Positions 4,528 to 11,169 of a stretch of 11,169 nucleotides of DNA are shown one piece after another. The position numbers and the translations under genes were made by a program. Source of the stretch: Lachnospiraceae bacterium (GTDB lineage Bacteria > Bacillota > Clostridia > Lachnospirales > Lachnospiraceae); contig DMCJ01000160.1 in the NCBI GenBank assembly GCA_003446735.1, positions 1 through 11,169 on the forward strand, written 5' to 3'. Numbering within the stretch: the first letter of the stretch is position 1; each line of letters begins with the position of its first letter. The notes under the pieces were generated by a model that did not search any database, had not been told where the DNA came from, and saw only the letters and a program-made list of their open reading frames with translations.

Positions 4528-6967
4528 TTGTTTTCCCTCCGTTTGGTTTGAATATAACCTTTTTATCATGAGCGGTGGCACTGACCTTATCCCCCGCTTT
4601 TATACTGCCTGATAATATCTCCTCGGAAAGTGCATCCTCCACCTCGGTCTGCAAGGCTCTCTTTAAAGGCCTTGCGCCCATCTTCGGGTCGGAGAAATTC
4701 TTTACAAGGTAATCCTTAAGTGTTGCCGTAAGGGTAAGATCTATACCCATCTGGTTCTTACAACGATTTGTCAGGTTCTTTGCAAGAAGAGTTATTATCT
4801 TCTTCATATCGTCGTCTGTAAGCTGATGGAAGACCATGATCTCGTCTATCCTGTTGATGAATTCGGGCTTAAAGAGCTTCTTTACCTCTTCCATAACGCC
4901 GTTTTTCATCTTTTCATAATCCTGCTTGGCTGTGGTAGATACGGCAAAGCCTAAATTCTTGGGCTCTACTATCCTCTGGGCTCCCGCGTTTGAAGTCATT
5001 ATGAGGATCGTGTTCTTAAAGTTTACTTTACGCCCTTTTGAGTCCGTTATATGTCCCTCATCGAGTACCTGGAGCAGAATATTAAATACATCCGGATGAG
5101 CCTTTTCGATCTCGTCAAAAAGGACAACGGAATAAGGATTCCTTCTTATCTTCTCGGATAACTGACCTCCGTCGTCATGTCCTACATATCCGGGAGGGGA
5201 ACCTATCATCTTTGCTACCGAATGAGGCTCCATATATTCGCTCATATCCACTCTTATAAGAGCCTGCTCGCTTCCGAACATAGCCTCTGCAAGGGCTTTT
5301 GAAAGCTCCGTCTTACCTACGCCCGTAGGACCTAAGAAAAGGAACGAACCTATGGGACGGTTGGGATCGGCAAGGCCTACCCTTCCCCTTCTCATCGCAC
5401 GGGATACCGCGGAAACGGCCTCTTCCTGGCCGATAACTCTCTTATGGAGAATCTTTTCAAGCTTAAGTAATCTCTCGCTTTCCTTTTCGGCAAGCTTGCT
5501 TACCGGGATCTTGGTCCACATGGATACAACATCGGCGATCTCATTTTCGGTAACGACCATGGATCTGTCGGAAAGCTTCTTTTCGTGTCTGTCCTTAATC
5601 CTTTTGTATTTCTTTACAAGCTCATCCTGTTTTACCTTTATCTCATGAGCCTGGGTGAAAGCTTCGAATTTGAAGGATCTTTCTATCTGAAGATCCATCT
5701 TTCTTATCTCTTCCTCTAATTCCCTGCATTTTTCGGGAAGCGATAATTCCTTAAGCCTCATGGCCGCTGCCGCTTCGTCTATAAGATCTATCGCCTTATC
5801 GGGAAGGTTTCTGTCATTTATGTATCTTGCCGAGAGCTTAACGGCCGCCTCTACAGCCTCATCGGAGATCGTAACGTCATGATGCTCTTCGTATTTATGC
5901 TTTATACCTTTTAATATATCTATGGCTTCGCTGGCTGTAGGCTCTTCTACCGTAACGGGCTGGAAACGCCTCTCAAGCGCAGCATCTTTTGCAAGATACT
6001 TCCTGTATTCCTCGATGGTCGTAGCTCCTATCATCTGAAGCTCGCCTCTTGCAAGAGAAGGCTTTAATATATTTGAGGCATCAATAGCTCCTTCTGCCCC
6101 GCCTGCTCCTATTATGGTATGGATCTCATCAAGAAAAAGGATGATATTTCCGGATTCGATGACCTCGTTTATGACCTTTTTGATCCTCTCCTCGAATTCA
6201 CCTCTGTATTTGCTTCCGGCTACCATCGCGGATAAGTCTAAGGTCACGACTCTCTTTTTGGCTATGGTCGGAGGCACCTCGCCCTTTGCTATCCTTATGG
6301 CAAGGCCCTCTGCTATCGCAGTCTTTCCGACTCCGGGTTCACCGATAAGGCAGGGGTTATTCTTTGTCCTCCTGCTTAAGATCTGGATAACGCGAAGGAT
6401 CTCGCTCTCCCTGCCGATTATCGGATCTAACATATCATCGGCAGCAAGCGCGGTTAAGTCCCTGCTGTACTGGTCTAAAGTTTTGGTGGGATTGTTTCTC
6501 TTGCGGGGATTGAGATCATCCTTTGCTATCATGGGATCTACGCCCATCGCACTTATCGTATCCATGTAAAGCTTCTGGATATTGACGGAAAGCGTAAGAA
6601 GCATCCTTATGGCAACATTGTCCCCGCCTCTTAATATGGCAATAAGAAGATGTTCGGTGCCCGTCTTTTTGGCCTTAAAGCGCTTTGCCTGCCTGTCGGC
6701 ATCCCCTAAGACTTCCTCAGCCCTCGGGGAAAAGCCCTCGCGGTCTAAGACCCCGACCTTTCCGGCGGGCGGAATGAGCTCGTCTATAAGGTCGGTTATC
6801 TTTTCCTCGGTAACACCGTATTTATTTAATATCTTGCTCGCAACACAGCCCTTTTCTCCGATAAGTCCGAGAAGGATGTGTTCGGTACCGACATAATTCT
6901 GTCCGGATACACCGGCTATGCTCTTTGCCTTATTCAGAGCTTCCTTGGCATGCTCCGTATATGACAT
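4514..6967 (-). CDS. clpC: ATP-dependent Clp protease ATP-binding subunit ClpC
   Basis: ClpC is an AAA+ unfoldase that feeds damaged or regulatory proteins into the ClpP peptidase in the cytosol. The 817 residues show the full class I layout: a double Clp N-domain (about 1-145, with TEHILLGL and TEHLLIAI repeats), AAA1 with Walker A GEPGVGKT (209-216) and Walker B FLDE (278-281), a short coiled-coil middle domain (about 410-470) characteristic of ClpC rather than ClpB, and AAA2 with Walker A GPTGVGKT (546-553), Walker B LFDE (616-619) and sensor-2 GAR (764-766). An LGF tripeptide (672-674) forms the ClpP-docking loop, so it should work with ClpP rather than as a stand-alone disaggregase. Its AGGAGGA site (6974-6980) lies in the final codons of the preceding gene, 2 bp away. 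No ctsR, mcsA or mcsB gene precedes it. Confidence 0.97.
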   Translation of the reverse strand: MSYTEHAKEALNKAKSIAGVSGQNYVGTEHILLGLIGEKGCVASKILNKYGVTEEKITDLIDELIPPAGKVGVLDREGFSPRAEEVLGDADRQAKRFKAKKTGTEHLLIAILRGGDNVAIRMLLTLSVNIQKLYMDTISAMGVDPMIAKDDLNPRKRNNPTKTLDQYSRDLTALAADDMLDPIIGRESEILRVIQILSRRTKNNPCLIGEPGVGKTAIAEGLAIRIAKGEVPPTIAKKRVVTLDLSAMVAGSKYRGEFEERIKKVINEVIESGNIILFLDEIHTIIGAGGAEGAIDASNILKPSLARGELQMIGATTIEEYRKYLAKDAALERRFQPVTVEEPTASEAIDILKGIKHKYEEHHDVTISDEAVEAAVKLSARYINDRNLPDKAIDLIDEAAAAMRLKELSLPEKCRELEEEIRKMDLQIERSFKFEAFTQAHEIKVKQDELVKKYKRIKDRHEKKLSDRSMVVTENEIADVVSMWTKIPVSKLAEKESERLLKLEKILHKRVIGQEEAVSAVSRAMRRGRVGLADPNRPIGSFLFLGPTGVGKTELSKALAEAMFGSEQALIRVDMSEYMEPHSVAKMIGSPPGYVGHDDGGQLSEKIRRNPYSVVLFDEIEKAHPDVFNILLQVLDEGHITDSKGRKVNFKNTILIMTSNAGAQRIVEPKNLGFAVSTTAKQDYEKMKNGVMEEVKKLFKPEFINRIDEIMVFHQLTDDDMKKIITLLAKNLTNRCKNQMGIDLTLTATLKDYLVKNFSDPKMGARPLKRALQTEVEDALSEEILSGSIKAGDKVSATAHDKKVIFKPNGGKTNGSS

Positions 6968-6969
6968 CT

Positions 6970-9615
6970 TTAATCCTCCTCATCGGGATTTAGAAAATCA
7001 AATTCAAAATCATCATCAAGGATATCTCCCGACTCCCTTGCAAGATTTATCATCTGAAAGGATGATTCCCTTCTGGGATTGGGACGTACGGTCCTTGTCT
7101 TTCTGGCCTGTTCCTTTATCTGTCTTGCCTCTCTTATGGGGCCTGTGACAGAGCGGGACTTCTTTTCGGTCCCTCCCGTCTCTTCATCTATATCGTAGAT
7201 ATCGGGATCGACCCTGTTTGCATTAACATTTCCGGGTGTTACCTGCCTTGCTATTCCCTTCTGGGAGGACTGGCTTGTAACAGGCCTGCTGCTTGCGGGT
7301 CTTTCGATCTTTATCTCATCATCTCCGGTCTCCGGAAGGATGATATTGGTATTCGTATGGTAAATAGAACCGGTATGTGTAACTACGGGAGGTCTCTCGC
7401 TTGTTGTTTCGCTTCGGCTCCTGATGCTTCCTGTATTAGCGGACATGCCGGCAGTCGTTCTCTGAATGCTTCCCGTAGCGCGGGTCGCGCTCGAAGGTGC
7501 TGCGGCAGAGCCGGTAACAGGTCTTTGCGCACCTGATACGGGCCTTTGCGCCCCGCCTGCAGGCCTTTGAACATTTCCGCCCTGCGTGGGAATGCTTCCC
7601 GTTACGCGGGGAACGGATCCTGTAGTCCTTGGAATGGAAGCTGTCGCTGTCGTTCTGGGGATGCTTCCCGTTACTTTCGGTATCCTCTCCGTAGTCTGGG
7701 GAACTTTAGTCATGCTTCCTGTACCCTGAAGGGATCCCGTGGCTCTTATCTGGGTACGGGGTGTCCTTACGGGAGGAATGGAAAGGTCGTCATCATCCTC
7801 AAGATCGTCAAGATCAAGTAAAGGCATATCATCCTCGGAAGCTCTTGAAAGGGCTCCGTATCTCTCGGATTTCTTTACCCTTCTCTTTTCTCCGCCCTTG
7901 GCATCGGCCTTTACTTTAGTCTTATCCTCGGGAATTAAGACATCATCTTCTTCCTTTGCCTTTCTTTCTCTTTCCTTACGTCTTTCTTCTCTCTTTTTCC
8001 TCTTCTCTTCCTCGGCATGATCATCATAGCCTTCTTCCTTAAGTTCTCTGTTCTTAAGGATGAGATTGATTATCGCAAATACTGCGATAAGGAGTAAAAC
8101 GCCGAGTACGCACATGATCGCAAATCTGGTATGTGCGACTCTTTTATATTTGAAATAGGATTCATCAAGGTCTGATGAGGTATCTCTTTCAACATATCTT
8201 TGATATGTATCTTCGACTATATCGTAAAGGTAAAAGCCCTGAGCGCCGTTTTCGTTCATCGCGTATATAAGGTAGAATTCGGGCTCCTCGTCAAGTTCCG
8301 ATACATCTACCGGTGTCTCGTTTTCCTTAAGAGCCTTTTCAATCTCGGCCTCAGTCTGCTCGCCTTCGCTTCCGATCACGGTCCTTCCGGTAAGCTCCGT
8401 ATAGATATATGCGGGGATTACCGTATAATCGAGGGGAAGATAAGTTCCGGTATAGTTATAGGGGATCTTCTCCTGAGCTTCGTATCTGATAGGGATTATG
8501 TATTTTCCGTTCTTACCCGTTATCGGATAAAAATCATAGAAAGTATCGGTATCTGCGTAATATATCCTGAACGCCGCATTATTGCCGTCTCCCGCGGTAA
8601 GATACAAGAGTCTTAATCCACCTGTGGGGCTGTATGCGCTCTCTACGCTGTTTCCTTTGTACATGTAGCTTTCTTTGGTAAATCCTGCGGGTACTTCCGC
8701 GGTAAAAGACGGCTGGATAAGGAATGTAGAATAAATGCCGTCTCCGCCTACGCTTATAGTTCCGTCGGGATTGGGCATAACCGTCTCTCCGGCAGGTGTA
8801 CCTTCGGCAACACTGCCTTCTGCAGCGCCTACATTAAGGGCATCTACGCCTCCTACAGATGTTGAAGTATCTCCCGAAGCGGGAGCAGCGTCAGTTGTGG
8901 GAGCGGTAGAAGTTCCTGCCTCAACCGTTTCCGTTGCCGCGCCTCTGTTGATCGCGATATTGTATGTCGTGGTACTTCCGTCAGTTCCTTTTACGGTAAT
9001 GCTTGCCTTGTTCGTACCTTTTTTAAGATTCTTAAATCCGCTTGCGCTCTCAACCTTAGCGGATGCGTCAAGAAGCGAACATGTAACGTTTACAAGCTCG
9101 GTATCTTCGGTAACATCCACTGTATAAGCCGTTACTTCCGGAGAGAATGCGGGCTTCATGCTTCCGGGAGTTATATCAAGTGTCTTAAGTCTGGATGCTT
9201 CGCTTCCTGCCTTGGTAACAGCAGCGCCCGTTCCTACGGATATCTCTTTTTCCGCAGTGGCAACGCTTCCGTCGGAAGAAATGGCTCCTTCGGCGGATAT
9301 CCTGGTGATACCGTCAGCCTTTCCGTCAAAGGTCAGCTTCGCACTTGCGGCACTTATGACTATTCCGTCTTCGGTCTCTTCGTATGTCTGATCGCATCCC
9401 GTAAGAGTAAGAAAATTCTTATCAAAGCTTACCTTTATCGCGGGGTCGTCACTGTCGGCCCCCTCACTTGCAAGGTTCACAACGACTTCTCCGCCGACAG
9501 CTACGGTATCCGTTCCGCTGTCCACGGTAAGCGTGGCTGCATATATATCCTTTGTAAATATCACCCCGGCAAAGATTACCGCAGATATGATCACTTTTAC
9601 CAGACTCTTTTTCAT
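6970..9615 (-). CDS. Membrane-anchored surface protein: cohesin-like and cadherin-like domains, cytoplasmic TGS-repeat tail
   Basis: This 881-residue protein has an apparent signal peptide (1-26/27, KK then a hydrophobic core ending IYAA). A cohesin/Ig-like beta region follows (about 28-128), then a cadherin-like beta-sandwich (about 143-224, with LKTLDITPGSMKPAFSPEVTAY and GTDGSTTTYNIAI, resembling Pfam PF12733). Next come a Thr/Ala/Gly linker (225-290) and an aromatic-rich beta domain (about 291-475). One transmembrane helix (about 498-521) separates these from a cytoplasmic part: a highly basic Lys/Arg/Glu stretch (535-556), an acidic run (594-611), a disordered Arg/Pro/Thr region with TGS repeats (625-752) and an acidic C-terminus. 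Topology is inferred as N-outside, C-inside. The ATG at 9615 has AAGGAG 6 nt upstream. It lies 12 bp after purD and 2 bp before clpC. Function is unknown; a surface sensor or scaffold is a guess. Confidence 0.85.
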   Translation of the reverse strand: MKKSLVKVIISAVIFAGVIFTKDIYAATLTVDSGTDTVAVGGEVVVNLASEGADSDDPAIKVSFDKNFLTLTGCDQTYEETEDGIVISAASAKLTFDGKADGITRISAEGAISSDGSVATAEKEISVGTGAAVTKAGSEASRLKTLDITPGSMKPAFSPEVTAYTVDVTEDTELVNVTCSLLDASAKVESASGFKNLKKGTNKASITVKGTDGSTTTYNIAINRGAATETVEAGTSTAPTTDAAPASGDTSTSVGGVDALNVGAAEGSVAEGTPAGETVMPNPDGTISVGGDGIYSTFLIQPSFTAEVPAGFTKESYMYKGNSVESAYSPTGGLRLLYLTAGDGNNAAFRIYYADTDTFYDFYPITGKNGKYIIPIRYEAQEKIPYNYTGTYLPLDYTVIPAYIYTELTGRTVIGSEGEQTEAEIEKALKENETPVDVSELDEEPEFYLIYAMNENGAQGFYLYDIVEDTYQRYVERDTSSDLDESYFKYKRVAHTRFAIMCVLGVLLLIAVFAIINLILKNRELKEEGYDDHAEEEKRKKREERRKERERKAKEEDDVLIPEDKTKVKADAKGGEKRRVKKSERYGALSRASEDDMPLLDLDDLEDDDDLSIPPVRTPRTQIRATGSLQGTGSMTKVPQTTERIPKVTGSIPRTTATASIPRTTGSVPRVTGSIPTQGGNVQRPAGGAQRPVSGAQRPVTGSAAAPSSATRATGSIQRTTAGMSANTGSIRSRSETTSERPPVVTHTGSIYHTNTNIILPETGDDEIKIERPASSRPVTSQSSQKGIARQVTPGNVNANRVDPDIYDIDEETGGTEKKSRSVTGPIREARQIKEQARKTRTVRPNPRRESSFQMINLARESGDILDDDFEFDFLNPDEED
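7360..7743 (-). repeat. Coding repeat: degenerate TGS(I/V/L/M) motifs in the cytoplasmic tail
   Basis: Within residues 625-752 of the surface protein the motif TGS recurs nine times (ATGSLQ, GTGSMT, VTGSIP, TTGSVP, VTGSIP, VTGSAA, ATGSIQ, NTGSIR, HTGSIY). Arg-, Pro- and Thr-rich spacers such as PRTT and AQRPV separate the motifs. A further SVTGPI follows at 822-827. At DNA level the units are similar but diverged (gatgcttcc-type on the plus strand), so this is an old coding repeat rather than a recent tandem expansion. The composition predicts disorder and many candidate Ser/Thr phosphorylation positions. Confidence 0.75.
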
Positions 9616-9627
9616 GACCTACTCCTT

Positions 9628-10899
9628 TTACGCCTCGTCTATCGCTTTTCCTATATCATGGCGCATGTATTTATTCTTAAAATCTATCTTTTCCGTTTCT
9701 TTATAAGCCTTGCTCCTGGCCTGCTTAAGATCGCTTCCAAGTGCGGTAACGCCAAGGACTCTTCCGCCGTTTGTAAGGATCCTGCCGTTTTCAAGCTTTG
9801 TACCTGCATGGAATACAAATGCATCATCCCTTCCTTCAAAGCTCTCAAGGCCGCTTATCTCAAAGCCTTTTTCGTATGAAACGGGATATCCCTCGCTCGC
9901 AAGCACGACGCAGACAGCCGCATTATCCTCAAATTCAAGCTCTATATCGGAAAGCGTTCCGTCTATGCAGGCTTCTACCACATCAAGAAGATCCGTCTTC
10001 ATCCTCGGGAGTACTACCTGGGCTTCGGGATCTCCGAAACGGGCATTGTATTCAAGGACCTTGGGACCGTCACTGGTTAACATAAGTCCGAAGAAGATAA
10101 CTCCTTTAAATTCCCTTCCTTCCTTTGCCATCGCATCAACGGTAGCCTGATATATGTTCTTTTTACAGAATTCATCAACTTCCTTTGTATAGAAAGGACT
10201 CGGGGAGAATGTACCCATTCCGCCGGTATTAAGGCCGGTATCGTTATCTCCCGCCCTCTTATGATCCTGGGCGGAGCTCATTATCTTTATCGTCTTTCCG
10301 TCCGTAAATGTAAGTACGGATACTTCTCTTCCCGTCATGAACTGCTCAACGACCATTTTGTTTCCGGAATCGCCGAACTTCTTATCAAGCATTATCTCCT
10401 TAACTCCGTCTAATGCTTCCTTTTCATTCTGACAGATTAAAACGCCCTTTCCTAAGGCAAGTCCGTCGGCTTTAAGTACCGTGGGATATGAAGCACTCTT
10501 AAGATATTCTATCGCTTTGTCGGCATCATCAAATGTCTCGTATGCTGCCGTGGGTATGTTGTATTTCTTCATAAGCTCCTTGGAAAAAGCCTTGCTTCCT
10601 TCAAGGATGGCCGCGTCCTTCTTGGGTCCGAAGCACCTTATCCCCGCATCTGAAAGCACATCGACAAGGCCGCCTACGAGCGGATCATCGGGCGCAACGA
10701 AAACAAGATCGATCTTATTTTCCTTTGCAAAATCCCTTATCTTTTCAAATTCCATGACCCCGATGGGCACACACTCTGCTATCTGCGCGATACCGCCGTT
10801 ACCGGGTGCACAGTATAACTTCTCTATCCTTTTATTCTTTAAAAGACTCTTTGCTATGGCATGCTCTCTTCCGCCGCCGCCGACTATAAGTACTTTCAT
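9628..10899 (-). CDS. purD: Phosphoribosylamine-glycine ligase (GAR synthetase)
   Basis: PurD joins phosphoribosylamine and glycine with ATP to make glycinamide ribonucleotide, the second step of de novo purine synthesis, in the cytosol. The 423 residues match the usual bacterial monofunctional length. Visible family motifs are GGGGREHA (7-14), APGNGG (31-36), DDPLVGGLVD (71-80, a PDDP variant of the common GPE.PL site), the ATP-grasp stretch KADGLALGKGV (143-153), NTGGMGTFSP (224-233) and the metal-binding LEYNARFGDPEAQ (282-294), ending with MRHDIG (412-417). The ATG at 10899 has an AAGGAAGA binding site upstream. It follows purN by 12 bp, and its product is the substrate of PurN, so the two genes supply consecutive pathway steps. 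Confidence 0.98.
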   Translation of the reverse strand: MKVLIVGGGGREHAIAKSLLKNKRIEKLYCAPGNGGIAQIAECVPIGVMEFEKIRDFAKENKIDLVFVAPDDPLVGGLVDVLSDAGIRCFGPKKDAAILEGSKAFSKELMKKYNIPTAAYETFDDADKAIEYLKSASYPTVLKADGLALGKGVLICQNEKEALDGVKEIMLDKKFGDSGNKMVVEQFMTGREVSVLTFTDGKTIKIMSSAQDHKRAGDNDTGLNTGGMGTFSPSPFYTKEVDEFCKKNIYQATVDAMAKEGREFKGVIFFGLMLTSDGPKVLEYNARFGDPEAQVVLPRMKTDLLDVVEACIDGTLSDIELEFEDNAAVCVVLASEGYPVSYEKGFEISGLESFEGRDDAFVFHAGTKLENGRILTNGGRVLGVTALGSDLKQARSKAYKETEKIDFKNKYMRHDIGKAIDEA

Positions 10900-10911
10900 G
10901 AACTCTTCCTT

Positions 10912-11169
10912 TCAGAACTTTTCGTTATTTGCTATCTTATCGATCACCGCCGGCAATATCACCCATTCTGCCTGCTCCATTATCCTTTTCTGGAGGACTT
11001 CGGGCGTATCACCTTCTAAGACTTCGACCGCTTTCTGCATGAGTATCGGGCCTGTATCCGTACCCTTATCCACTATATGGACAGTGGCTCCGGAAACTTT
11101 AACACCTCTTTTAAGAGCCGCTTCATGGACCTTAAGTCCGTAATATCCCTTTCCGCAGAAGGAAGGGAT
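10912..11169 (-). CDS. purN: Phosphoribosylglycinamide formyltransferase, C-terminal part
   Basis: PurN transfers a formyl group from 10-formyltetrahydrofolate to GAR, the step after PurD. Only the last 85 residues are in the window; the rest lies beyond the right edge. The visible part begins IPSFCGKGYYGLKVHEAAL, the segment after the conserved HPS motif. It continues with GATVHIVDKGTDTGPIL, which holds the catalytic aspartate region (LDGGP in E. coli). It then reaches QKAVEVLEGDTPEVL and EQAEWVILP, the standard C-terminal signature of the family. The TGA stop is at 10912-10914, 12 bp before purD. No frameshift or truncation is seen other than the window edge. Confidence 0.95.
   Translation of the reverse strand: MPSFCGKGYYGLKVHEAALKRGVKVSGATVHIVDKGTDTGPILMQKAVEVLEGDTPEVLQKRIMEQAEWVILPAVIDKIANNEKF

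Noticed and set aside
4528..4581. Upstream ATG at 4581 as the start of the small protein
   Set aside because: It would add 18 residues overlapping clpC deeply, and the GGAGGG site is positioned for the ATG at 4527, where the conserved protein begins.
7360..7743. Repeats as a CRISPR-like or minisatellite array
   Set aside because: The repeats are degenerate, in frame and coding (TGS motifs), with no constant spacer length and no cas genes nearby.
8735..9127. Plus-strand open frame of 130 codons
   Set aside because: It lies antisense within the surface-protein gene. Its Pro/Ser/Val-rich product mirrors the Thr/Ala/Gly linker on the other strand, and it shows no ribosome binding site or family motif.
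10481..11143. Plus-strand open frame of 220 codons opposite purD and purN
   Set aside because: Both minus-strand genes here are clear enzymes with intact motifs. The plus-strand frame is a codon-bias shadow with no recognisable protein.

Overview
The window reads as chromosomal DNA of a Gram-positive, moderate-GC Clostridia, most likely Lachnospiraceae. This is inferred from the gene families and the strong AGGAGG-type ribosome binding sites. The order clpC, then a small 'endosialidase'-labelled protein, then radA, is in my recollection typical of that family; no database search was run. Almost everything is transcribed on the minus strand. There are no transposases, phage genes, tRNA or rRNA genes and no CRISPR array.

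Right to left (the direction of transcription), 11169 to 2746 holds a compact six-gene run: the 3' end of purN, purD, an 881-residue secreted/membrane-anchored protein, clpC, a 137-residue small protein, and radA. The gaps are 12, 12, 2, -14 and 3 bp, so this is almost certainly one operon. It joins two steps of de novo purine synthesis (PurN, PurD) to a Clp-family unfoldase (ClpC) and a recombination/DNA-repair ATPase (RadA). Two unusual proteins sit between them: a cell-surface protein with a cadherin-like sandwich domain, one transmembrane helix and a long cytoplasmic TGS-repeat tail, and a small beta-rich protein. The ctsR-mcsA-mcsB genes that precede clpC in Bacillus are absent from the visible neighbourhood.

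The 403-bp intergenic region 2343-2745 is the only long non-coding stretch and is dense in signals. Next to radA are three adjoining inverted repeats, followed by a branched hairpin ending in a U-tract (probable terminator, possibly a small structured RNA). Beyond that are two candidate promoters for the downstream operon, a 20-bp palindrome at the expected operator position, and three 11-bp-phased TTTAAG repeats.

From 2342 to 450 lies a three-gene operon with overlapping ends: a YtrA-type GntR repressor, an ABC ATPase and an ABC-2-like permease. This looks like a self-regulated efflux or envelope-stress transporter. From 1 to 448, on the plus strand, is the 3' end of an unrecognised gene that converges on the permease with a single base between the two stop codons.
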